From NCBI GenBank assembly GCA_026413225.1, contig CM048557.1:67012987-67076986 (forward strand): a stretch of DNA of 64,000 nt, read 5' to 3'. The position numbers were made by a program, and so were the translations under genes. Each line of letters begins with the position of its first letter. Position 1 is the first letter of the stretch. Of the stretch, positions 26,101 to 38,100 are shown piece after piece. Origin of the DNA: Otis tarda (taxonomy: Eukaryota > Chordata > Aves > Otidiformes > Otididae). The notes beneath the pieces are model-generated. The model was not told the DNA's origin and ran no database searches. It worked only from the letters and a program-made list of their open reading frames with translations.

Positions 26101-29100
26101 TTGCATTTTCACAGCCAGTGGGGCTACATGAGGAAAACATCCCTCCTTCCAACAGCCTCCTTGTGTAACCCAGAGCTAAAAAGTAAAATTTCCCTAGGGA
26201 TTTATTTTCAAAGTCTTTTTAAAGGACTAGAATGAAAGGACTAGGTCACAAAGATGCTATAACTCCAGAGTGCCTCTTCCTTCGCTACTCTCCCCATACA
26301 TTTGGTTAAAGATTCCAGCAAACACAGATTACACATTTTCAGTCTGATGTTGAATTTAATCAGACTACATCAAGCATGTCCATGATTAAAGAACCAGCAC
26401 TTGCACAGGACCAGTGCAGGTCTGGTTTTTTTTTTTCTTCTGCACAGAAACGACCACTGGAACAAATAAACAGCTTTATATGGGAGCTACCACAAGACAC
26501 TGCTTCTCAACCTGATGCACAAGGGAAAAGCATGATCAAGTGGTTCACAGAAGAACTGCAAAGAGACCAAAGAACAACAAGACAGAATTGTACACATGCA
26601 AAGCTACAGAAAACACAACATTCAAAAACATACTCTACCCTTTAGTTATAAATGAAAGCCACTACAGGAGGAAACAAGAGGATTTTTTCCACCAAAAGGA
26701 CAGCAGAAGCTTAGGTTTCCTTAGAAAACAGGATGCTAACAAGTCTTTGATTTCAGCATTATGTATCTCATATCCAGCCACACAAACAAAAAAAAAGTCT
26801 GACTTTTAATGAAAGTTCACAATTGATGACTACAACAGAAAGTTTGAGAACATGCTGTACCTGGGCTGCCATTTGCGAATGAAACTTCTGAAGCTGAGCA
26901 TTCAAAGCATCATTCTGCTCTATCAGCTCCTTGTAAGAGAGCACAGAAAGAAAAGCAGGCTGAGATCTGCAGCTAGTCAACTTCTGCTAGGATTAGCTCT
27001 TAGCCATGATTACGTTAGTAAGAACAGTTCAGCATTTATGTGTCAGACGCTTTTCAAAGACGCTATTTTTCTCCCCACTAAGATCAACCAGTTTAAGCGA
27101 AAGCATAAGAACCTGTTCTGCATCAAGCAAAAAATACTCCTTGCCCCACCATACGCCATTAGGTTTCCCTGAAGCCCTCATGAACAACATTCACGCTGCC
27201 CGTCACCACTTGGTGCCAGAAGAGAGATTGCTCCAGAAGAGCTCACACAAACATCAAAGGGACACAGCTGCTGTTTCAGGGTGTTCCCCAGACCATGGCA
27301 TCACCTCACAGTTTGGGAAACTGCCTGGGTCAGCACATTTTCCTGACTGGCCCGCAGTGCTCCTCAGGTCTGAGATGGCCCCAGACCTCATCACCATACA
27401 CAAGGTCTCACTTCCTAAGCTGCCAGATGCCAGAATGGCACACAGTTCTCATTCTTTATTCAGTGGGAAAACTTGACTGAAGCAGCATTTCAAGGACAGT
27501 ACTGTGTTTCCACAGGCACAAAGCGGGAGGAAAAACCAAACCTTTAAGATACTTGAGCAGTACTACCTGCACCTGCATCTGCATGGAGTCCTCCGCAGTA
27601 GCTCTCTTTTGCTCAGCCTCCATCAACTGCAACATCCTCTGCTCCAGCTGCTGTTTTGACACCATTGTATCCGTAAGTTTACTGTGCAAGCTCTGGATTT
27701 CATTGTCTTTGGCCACAAGCTTGTTCTGCACATCTGTAGCAGAAATGTCAGTATTTTAATTCAGAAGTAAAATATTTAACTTTGGGGAAAATAATTTGCA
27801 CTGTCAACAGGGAGGCTGATTAGAATCCTCATTCCAGCAAGCCAAGGTTCAGTTCTCTCATCAGCATTCAAACTAACTGGTATCACAACATATTATTTCC
27901 CCAGGGTGCTGAAGCACTACTGACTTCATCTGAGTTTTATTTAAGCAATTTACTTGATAATGCCCTTTTTTTTACAAATGGCAATAGCCAAATCACTGCA
28001 GTGAGCATTATTTCGTGTTACTTGGGAATTCTGTGATACATGCCTTGTTGTGCTGCTTCGTGTTCTGCTGTTCTTTTCCTGAGATAAGCCTGGATTTCTT
28101 CCCATCTTCTCTCTGCTTCCTGCTGCTGGACCTTCATATTGAAGAGAGAGTTGATGAAAAGAAATTTAACCTTTAATTTATTTTTGAAACATTCAGAGTG
28201 CATCTCCACGGTGCTATTCCCAAAACATATGGCAATGAAGTAAAATTGTTTCTTGTTTCCATCAGGGCACATCAGAGAGACAGAGTGCCCTGTAATCCTC
28301 CTCCCAGAGTAGTTTAGCCTATTAATTTAAAAGGCAAATTGTGAACAGGATTTCATTACAGGCTCTTAACAGAATAGTTTCTGTAATATAGAAGTGTAGC
28401 ATCTTTGCCCTGCAAGTTCAGAATTAACACTAGAAGCCAGACTAGCCATGCATCACATAAATCTGCATTTAGTAATTAAAACACGTCTCAACTCTAGATA
28501 CCAGCTCTCCACCTGCAAGGGCTAGAGGCAAGGAGAACTGCTGGTAACTAAGACTTAATTGCAAATATGAAAAAAGTAGTGAGCTCTGGATTGGCATTCT
28601 CACTCAAAAACACTAAGTTCCTCTTCTGGGGAAAAAAAAAATAATAAAGAAATATTTATACAAGACATAACTTCTTCCAAAGAAACAGAAAAAAAATGCA
28701 TCCAGAAGCCAGTCCACTTACATTTGAACTCTTAAAAAAGCATACTTATTTAAAAATCTAACCATTAAACAAAAGCGTGTAGTGGCCAGGGAAACAGCTA
28801 CATCGATTCTCATACACCTCACATCCTGCCCGATTCCGAACTTGGCTCGGATAAAGCCCTCAGCCAACTCAACAGGCAGAGAAAACCCAAGTCACCTTTA
28901 GTTGAGCAACTGCCTGCTCTGCGTTCTTCTTCTGCAGCTCCTCTTGTTGTAGCTTGCTGCTCTTCTCTCCCAGCTCATTCATCAGCCTAGCATAATCCTG
29001 GCGCAGTTTGTTCAGTTCAGCCGATTGCCTAAAAATAAACATTTTCGCAGCATATTTTTATTTTCTTTTTTAAAACACAAGAAGCATAGGCCATAACAAC

Positions 29101-32100
29101 AGCTACTCAAATATCAACATCAAGTCCTACATTTGCAGCCAGAGTGCTGCACTGGGTGGATTTTTTTTTTTTTTTTGCTATACTGCTTCATCCTAGGAAA
29201 AGGATGAGGGTCAAGTACTCTTGGCCATCACCACAGCACAGCAGCTACACCCCACAGAGTCAGAAAGCAAAAGGTCAGCAAAAAGCCACAAGTTCCTTTA
29301 AAACATTTGCAAGCTGACGGGCATAATTTGGACAGGCTTAGATAAACTAAAGAGGCTCAGCATAAGGAAAGGTTTCACACTGAAATCCACATACTTTTCC
29401 TCTTCCCATAAAGGATTATTGATCTTGACTTACTCAAGACTATTCCTCCTGGACTAACTGCACGCATCTCTTCGGACTATCTGTTGTCTCCTGGCCTTGA
29501 CTTCTCTATTAACCTACGAAGGTACCTGATGCACATTCTCACTTAGTGACAGAAGATGTATCAGAAGAATTTTAAAAGGCTTCCCTTTGTGTCTAAGCAA
29601 ATAAAAAACATTTTATTTTTATCTTAAGTTTGCCTGAATTAAGGCTTTTTGAGACAAGAGATAATGACGCTTCATTTCTACGAACAGGACACCTAAAATC
29701 AGGGTACCGGGATCCTTCTTGGAGTGATCGTTACATCAACCTGCCCCAGGAGGACACGCGCAGGAGCAGAACACACTGCTGCTGAGTGCAGAAGCTGTTA
29801 GCAGAAAGGTCCATATAGAAGCAGCATCTCTGCAAGAACAGCGTAGCCAGAAAAGGAAGATACAGAGCCCTTTCCAAGTCCTGACACCGGTTTTGACGTT
29901 TTAGTCTCCAAGAGGAACAAATATCTGAGAGCATATAAACTGCCGGTTTAGCTTTCCACAGGCAGAAGCCCCCTGCCAGCAATTCACCCATCTGACTACG
30001 CACCTTACCAGGGTCCTCCGCTTTTACCACAGTATATACATTCCTCTCTGCCAGCTCGGGGGCAGCCTAAGTCATAACTCGCAAAAGATGACACCTTAAG
30101 ATGTCTTTTTGTTTCTCCAGACATTTGCAACACCAGCAGATAAATCCAAGCGCCACTCCAGCAGTACTGTTAACTGCAGGGTGTCAATATTTTTTTTTCT
30201 TATTGCAACACTGAATTATAACTTTAGAGCTTTTTTCCTCCCAAGAGGGCAGCATCAGCACCTCTCCTAAAGCCAGAGGGGAAAGGACACACACCTGCCA
30301 AAAACACCAAACGTGGCTGAGCACTTCTGCACTTCTTTCTGTTAAAGCCTCAGCACCCACTCTCTAAAAGCCCAAGCTGCAAACTGATAGAAGACAGTAA
30401 TCTATTTTGAAAGCCCTGGTTAAAGCAAATACAAATAGCTACCTCCCCAGTCCAAAAGAACCGCGTTCCTAGCTTAACTACAAATTCAGACAGCCAAGGA
30501 AACGGGAAGAAAAGGAGAAGCAGCCAGAACAACTCTTCAGGGAGGCTTAAAACACACACATTGCTCTGAGTAGCTGCTAAACATACTTGCTCTCCATTTG
30601 ATTGGTAGAAGTACTGACAGCATCTCTCAGGATACCATTTTCCTGCTTCAGGTGGCTTATTTCTGCCTCCATCTGCTCACGGAGTTGCTGGAACTGATGG
30701 GGAAAGAACATCAAGTCCAAAAAAAGATTAAACCAAGGAACAATTAAAAACCCAACAACTTAAACTACTATGTTATCTTTTCTACTGCTTTAAGTACATA
30801 AGTGGATTTTCTGGAGACCGGTAACATTACCTCCTACCTCACACATTCCCTCTTAAACTGTGCAACTCAGACCCTCTTACTTGAATAAAAGCAGTTTCCT
30901 TTTATACCAATGTATCAACCTACTTACCAAGGCAACCTTTTTTGTTTAAAACAGTACACAAGTGTTACTTAAGATACTGACTGCTCACTCATACAACTTG
31001 AGATACTGGTCAACAACTTATCAATCTATTATTTTTCCAAAGGGAAATAAAATAAAGACACTCTGAATTAACATTAGAAGTTCACAAAGTCTTTAAACAA
31101 AGCAGAAAAAGTATAAAATAACTAACAATACATTGATTATAGCATGTAAATTGCAAAAGGCTAGCAACTTAATATCTAGTATCTTGTCTAATATCCTGAA
31201 GTCAAGATTGTGAAATAGATCCTTTATTTAGGCAATAATATGCTTTGACTGAATTTTCAACATGGTTCCAAAGTGGAGGCAGAAAGAAATCCCAGTAACC
31301 CAAGGCTGCTACAGTATAACGCAAACAAAAATCAAAGACAGGATTCAAAGGAAAATATTGACTCAGAGCACAGCATAGCTGGTCTTACAGCCCAACAGCC
31401 TGCTTTGAAAATCCTCAAGCAATGATACTTTCTTCCTCTACCAGTGCTGGTTTGTAGATATGGCTGACACCATTTCCAAGCCCCACTTTCATCAAAAGGC
31501 TTGCTCACCAGTGAGGATTTTGTATATAAAAAACCCAAACAAATGTTTGTTTAACAACCACAGCAGGAGACAGCGGTCCCTTGTAGGGCAGCCATCTCCA
31601 GCTCAGCACCAGTACATGTAACAAGCCGGTCCTGGCGCATTTGCTGAGGAGCTGTTTTCCTTTTTTATGTTTTTAACGCCAACAGCTATACAAGACCCAA
31701 ACAGAAGCAGAGGAACAAACCCCATATAACTGGAAGCCTGGACAAGTTTTAGCTTCTATGCAATGCTAGAGCACATCAGCAGGGGGAGCAGAACCAGAGC
31801 ACTGGTTCCTCTGCGCATCCTTTTTCCAGCTTCGACTGCGACAGCAGCGTTGGCAAAGCCACCCGTCTGCCCACACCTCCTTCACCCTCCCCAGGCAGCA
31901 GTAAGACCCTCTCCTTATGCAGTTGTCTGTATAGGTTCAAAGGAAGTTGCCTCTGCTCCAAAACTGCAGAGATGCTACTCTGAAATGCGGAGATTGAAGA
32001 TAGAGCGTTAAAGCTGGAAAGTTCACATACTGGGCTTGATGCTGTGGGAGTTATATAGGAAAAAAAAAACCAACAACAACAGAAAAAAACACTAATCAAA

Positions 32101-35100
32101 TCTATGCAAGTTAGTATAAGTCAAGTAAGTATAAGAAGGGTCATTTTTCTTAGAAAACTAAGTAAAAACTTTTCAATCTGATGAAACAAACTCTTCTGGA
32201 GGTCACTCCAATACAATGCAACTTCAGGAGATCTTAACACCAGTCTTGGTGCAAGTACCTGCTCTTCAAATACTTTCAGCAAAGTGCTCTCCCAGGCAAT
32301 ATTTCTTGTATATTATGCTATACTGTCACTCTGCACTACAAATTTAAAAAAAATCAGATTTATCAGTTGGTAAATGACCCTGTTGAGTTTTTCAATTAGA
32401 TTTTACACCTTAATTGAACAACATTTAAGCAGAACACACTGTGAAGGAAAAGCAGCTAGATCAGAGACCGGCTACCTAGCTAGCGCTGGTCTTTTACAGA
32501 GTACAAAAGTCACCCATGAGAACACCTTGTCTTTCTTTTAAGTCAGGAAACTGCCACGAAGTTTCTCATCCTCGTGCAGATGTTTAATACCACCAGCTAC
32601 CAGGACACTGCATTCAAGGCTCAGGGTAACAAGTGAAGCCAGTTTCCGTGTGAGCAAACAACAAATGCTCCATCCTGGCTAAAGCAAAGACTGATCTGCT
32701 TGTGCATGAGTATCACCAACTCAAACAGTTTTGGTAAAGCATTTACCTTTATCTTCATCTGCTGAGATTCTTGGTAGCTCACGTGTATTTTACTCTGAAA
32801 AGTGCCGTGCTCTTTTTCTAGTGTGTTGATGCGCTCTCGCATTTTTGCTGTGAGCAAGCCATTCCTCTCCTTTTCTGCAACCAACTCCTTCGGTGGGAAG
32901 TGAAAGGAAAAAGGGAAAGAAGTCATCTACTGATCCCTTCTAGAGTCTAATGACAGTGTTTTGATAACTAAAAATACAGCAAGCGTGCACCAAACCAAAG
33001 TCAGCATCACTCTTCACTCAGAGAAATTACAGCATTAGACCTGACAAAGCTTCCAGCACACCTTTATGAGAATTTGGGATCAGCATAATTTCACATTTAT
33101 TAAAAAGAGGTTTGCCAATTTAAACACTGATCTTCTGTTGTCTCAACAGAGTTGGAGTCTGACTTCTATACAGTTTGGCCAAATTACAGAGTCCTAATAA
33201 TTAAAACCACAGATATCACACAGGGCCCAGCTTAGATTTTCATCCCAAATTCAGCAAAATGGAAGAATACAGGTAAAGAACTGTGGTAAAAGAACAGAGC
33301 ATTTTAGAGCAAGTAATTGCTTTGTAGCAGGTTGCAAAGCTGACAGTTTTGCCAGAGGAGATGGGCTATTAGTACCCAGCAACCCAGCCAGACAAGCCCC
33401 AAATCCCACCAGCATGATGCCATATTATAGCTCTCAAATGAAAATACACATTGCTATTTAGATTAATCATTTATCAGCCAGTAATTCAACCCAGACACCT
33501 AAGAAATCCATAGAGCTACTCCTCTGTGATATAAATGCACTTGCTGTAGTAAGCAGAAACATCAATACAGCTTTCAGCAAGCTCCCGTTGCGGAACAAGG
33601 TATTTGTACCATCTAAGCTCCAGGTGTCTCCAGCTACGCAGCACAGCACGCAGCTCCTTACAGTGCCAGGGAGCCTTGACACATCATTTAAGTGCTCCAA
33701 ATTATTAGCCTGAATACCCTCCATCTCCTCAGAGTAATTATAGCTTTTTCCACATTTTAATTTATATAAAAGCTAGTCTCTTTTAGATCCAACTTACTAG
33801 CTTCAGGAAGCTGTTTCTCCCTGCATGAAATAAGTGACACAAGTTCCCAAGCCCATGCTCATGAAGGCATTTAGGAACTTGAGTTACACTAAAAGTTTTA
33901 AGTCACTCCTGCAAATACAGAGTAAACAGCTTGGCACAAAGTGTTCTCCAAGTTTTATCTGCATCTGCTAAGACGCAACAAAAATAAGGGCACCGGGACA
34001 TACTGCAGCTTCCTTCTGCCCCTCCACCAGTTCCACCATCCATCTGCAGACCTCACTAACCCTGCCAAGGCACTGCCAGAGATCCTGAGAAGATTAACTT
34101 TCACCTAGCCTGTGTTTTGCCAAATACCTCCGAGGTCAGGCACCTCTTGCTCTCATTTATCCCCTCTAGTTATCATCTTTATCAACACCTCTGCAGGAAC
34201 ATCGCTGTACCTTGAAGTCCCTCCATAGCTCTTGGCAGCACTTTCAGAGAAACACATTCATCAGAAGGTAAGAGCTTTTTGTCGGTCAGGCTGAGCTTTT
34301 TCCCCTTGTTCATCCTGATACTTTAGCACTGCAGCAATTTAGCTTTTACTCATTTTCTCCCAGCTTTCAGGAATGCCCATTTATTTCCCTTTCTCCCTTT
34401 CCTCCCCTAATCCAGATGGCAAAAACCCCCGATGACCCCTACTTCTCCGCAGCTTCCACCTTGCCTTCGCAAACACCACTTTGCGGATGTTTTTCCCCAA
34501 CCACATCAGCTTCCCCCACATCCACGCTCCTTCACGCATTCCCTCTGCTTCTTCACCAGCAGATGATATCTCCCTTCTTTCATCCCGCAATCCTAAGCCA
34601 GTTTCCTCCCCCCTCCCCAAACACATCACAAGTCCTTTCTCCTCACAGTTACATATTCACTATTCCAAATGTCTCGATTCCCCCTGCAAATACACACCTA
34701 CCTGCGCCCTGCCAGACGCTCACACAATACCCACTCCCTTCCTCCCTTCTCACCTGCCAAGGCTCCCAACTCCGGTGTCTTCTGGCCACTCTACTCCCAT
34801 CTTTAGCCACTCAGTTTCCTGTGCCTAACTTTTGTCCCACAACACGACCTTCCCTGAGCCTAATGCCCATGTGCTCCCAAACTAACCCAAAAGTCTCCAG
34901 TTCACTCCGTATCTGTCTAATTCTTTGTTCTACTGTAACCACTTTCCTCTGAAACCTTCATAAAAAGAGAAGTCAAGTTTCATAAACTAGTCTTGGCAGC
35001 AGTGCACCAGCAGTCTCCTAAATCTAAAGCGATCAGAGCTGCAACTCAAGGGGCTGAGCAGGCAGTCTACATTTCCTGTAGCTTCCCTCTTGAAGAAAAC

Positions 35101-38100
35101 TGATGATTGTCATGCCGAGAAGCACATAAGCATGTGAATGCTAGAACAGGTACCAAATTAAAAGTGTGATGCAGAAAAGGCGTTTAATATTTGCATCCAC
35201 AAAGCCATATTATACTAGTGAAGGAACCGTTTTTAAAGTAACCTTTTGAAAAGAAAAATAGTCTCAGCTTAAAAGTCTCAGTAAATGAACTCTCTGGAAA
35301 AGCCACTGGAAAATAACTTTGCATAAATACACTAATAGCATCATAAAACCAAACATAGTGTCTTGCTAAGCTCTCCCAATAAAATTAAAAAAAATATATA
35401 TCCACCTTCCAATTTATACTAAGCTTAGTAAACCAGCATTTACTGGCTGCTAGTCCTACAAGCCCCTGCTCCTCTCCCACAGCTCTCTGTACGCCTCAAC
35501 CTCTTTTATAATTACCTGGGTGAGCTGCTTGCACTGCTCCTTCGCAACGGCTGCCTCCTCCTTCATCGCAGCGAGCATTTTCTCTTTGTCTTGGAGCTGA
35601 TGTACAGCCGCAGCAGACTCGGCCTTGCTAGCCTGCAGCAAGAGTGCATAAAGATCATCATACGCGCCTGAAGTCCTTCCACATCACACGAGCAGGCAGC
35701 AGAGCAAACTTGAGAGGAAGAAACACCTCCTCCTGCCCCCAAATCGTCCATCTGCATGGCGTACACGGCACCACCAGTACCCAATTCCGCTGCTAATGGA
35801 TCCTGCAGCGCCGATTTCATTAGACAAGGAAATGCATTTTCAAACGCACTGAAATCAATTAAGAGAATAAATGGGCTCTCAAGATGCTTCCACGTTGGAA
35901 GAGAGCTGCTGTGGTGGCACTGGGGAAAACAAGCGACAGCCATTAAGAGAAATAAAGGAAAGAGAGACAGAGATGCTGAATCATTCAATAATTGAGGTTG
36001 GAAGGGACTTCCAGGATCACCTGGTCCAATCTGTGCTCAAAGCCCCTTGAGTTGCTTGAAATATCTCACTACAAAAGGAAAAAGGGAAAGCTGATCTGGT
36101 CTCACCTTCCACTTCACAGGAGAGCCTGCAGTTGACATAATTACATTTCTGCGGGCACACTGACACACAAAGTTCCACAGATACTACACAGAACAGAACT
36201 AGAGGAACAATCCCCACAGCCCTGCCACTTCCTCTTAAGATGAAATAACTCAGATAAGGGGAAAACTTTTTAAAATCTGCGCTTTGACTTCACTCAATGA
36301 AGTCTGATAACAGAAGAAGCAAAGACGTGTCAGTCCCATAAATGCACTCTGAATTTGATCGGAAGTTCTCCTTTAGTGGTGCTATGTATGTAGTACACAA
36401 CACACTTAAATGTCTTGCATGAGCTACAGATAGGAAAGTATTCACATTTCCATCCACAGAAATCTAAATATTTTGGTTGTATACAAACACGGAAACCCTT
36501 TTTGATCCTAGAGGTTTAGCTTTAACACCAAACCTTCCTTTAAAAGAAAAGGCACAGCAAGCAAGCTGGCTGCAGTTCCAAATAAAACAGGCAATACCAT
36601 CGCAAGTGCACCACTATTGGGTTTTCAGTCAAGCACTGAAACAGAGGCCCAAAAAGAATGTGAAATCTCTGTCCTTGGACGTTTTCAAGACCCAGCTGGA
36701 CAAATCCCTGAGCAACTTGCTCCGAATTCAACACTGACCCCGTTTTGAACAGGTGGTTGGACTGCATGACCTCCTGAAATCCCTTCCAACCCGAATTATG
36801 TGATACGCCATATATTGCGCCAACTGAATTGACGCGTATCTAGTTCTGCATTTCTGGTACCGTATCTGCAGAAGAATACGGAATTGTAAGAGTTCAAGTG
36901 TGACAAACAGGATGTTACGAGCAGAAAATGACAATCGTACTGAGTCATGTCTTAATACAAAAATTAAGAATGAACTGAGTACTGCCACAGGCTGCCCAGA
37001 CGTGCTGTGCAGTCTCAGTCCCTGAGGGTTTGAAGCCAGACTGGATAAAGCCCTGAGCAGCCTGGGCTGACCTTGGAGCTGGCCCTGATTTGAGGTCCCT
37101 TCCAAATCTGAACTCAAATCCCCTCAGATCTGAACTGCCCTACAATCCTGTGAAAAACACCCAAAGAAGTCAGCAAACGACAACGTATAGACTTGTAAGA
37201 TGGAGAGACTTGCAAAACACAGAAATAGCTGATCAAGTGCACGGCCACAGCAGCTTTTCCTTGATTTCTCCTACAGTTTATCCTATTCACACTTTAGTGA
37301 AAGATCACTCCTGAAAGTCACCAGATAGCTTTCCCCTGTGCCAACACACACACGTGAGCTGCAGCAGCAGTCCTGTGTTAGGTACCTTACCCTCCACGGT
37401 CATATCTGCTCTTTACGAGCGGTCAGAAGCCATTATCCTGTGTAGCCAGCCCATGGGATGGCAGATGGCAGCACACAGACATCTGACAACTGCTGTCTAC
37501 ATGCAAAGCAAGCACAGACCAGCTGGAAAAAGTCTTCCAAAGACAGAACGCAGAAATCACAACAGAATGTTGATACAGCTAATTTGAAAGCATCTCTTCC
37601 AATTTCTCACTATTTCAGAGCCTTCTCTCCCATCCCACCCATTGGCACTCACCTTTTGCAAGACATCATGAATTGCACTGGATTTTTCCTTTAACACCTC
37701 CACTATGCAACGAGCCTCATCTTCAGTGAAGATCATATTCTTCATGGCCATTACAAAGTCTTTAAATTTTACTTCAGCATTCTCTGCAACACAGAAGGGA
37801 GGACATATTTACTTTGGACTCCGTACAGAGTTATTTATTTTGCCTCGAAACAGCGTGTGATGGGGTATCATTATGCATTATATTTAATTTCAGTCTGAAA
37901 TGCCAAGAAGCAAGAGGTCACGAACATTCAACAAAAACAACATATCTCAGATTTACATTCGATAACGATCTGCCAGCTGACAGTTTTGGGAAAAAAAAAA
38001 TCCCACCACTTTGTTTGTACAGTTGGTAACGTTTATAGTGCTGCTAGCAGGAAGACAAAGCATAACACAGATTTTGGGGGAAAAATAGCACGAATGTGAA

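Noticed and set aside
27567..27573. Earlier donor for exon 10 (ATGCAG|GTGCAG)
   Set aside because: It would drop Val-Gln, which other kinectins keep, and GTAGTA six bases later is an acceptable donor. It remains possible as an in-frame minor variant.
28036..28044. GT donor at 28040-28039 for exon 9 instead of the GC donor
   Set aside because: It adds four bases and puts the next exon in the wrong frame, destroying the conserved VQNKLVAKDNE peptide.
29320..29400. Possible degraded CR1 segment (TAAACTAAAGAGGCTCAGCA, then a GGTTTCACACTGAAA stretch)
   Set aside because: The resemblance to the internal CR1 3' region is short and lacks the tail; it cannot be separated from chance by eye.
34416..34952. 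178-codon plus-strand ORF
   Set aside because: Explained by the C-rich, G-poor composition that suppresses stop codons. A second ORF overlaps it in another frame, and both are low in complexity.
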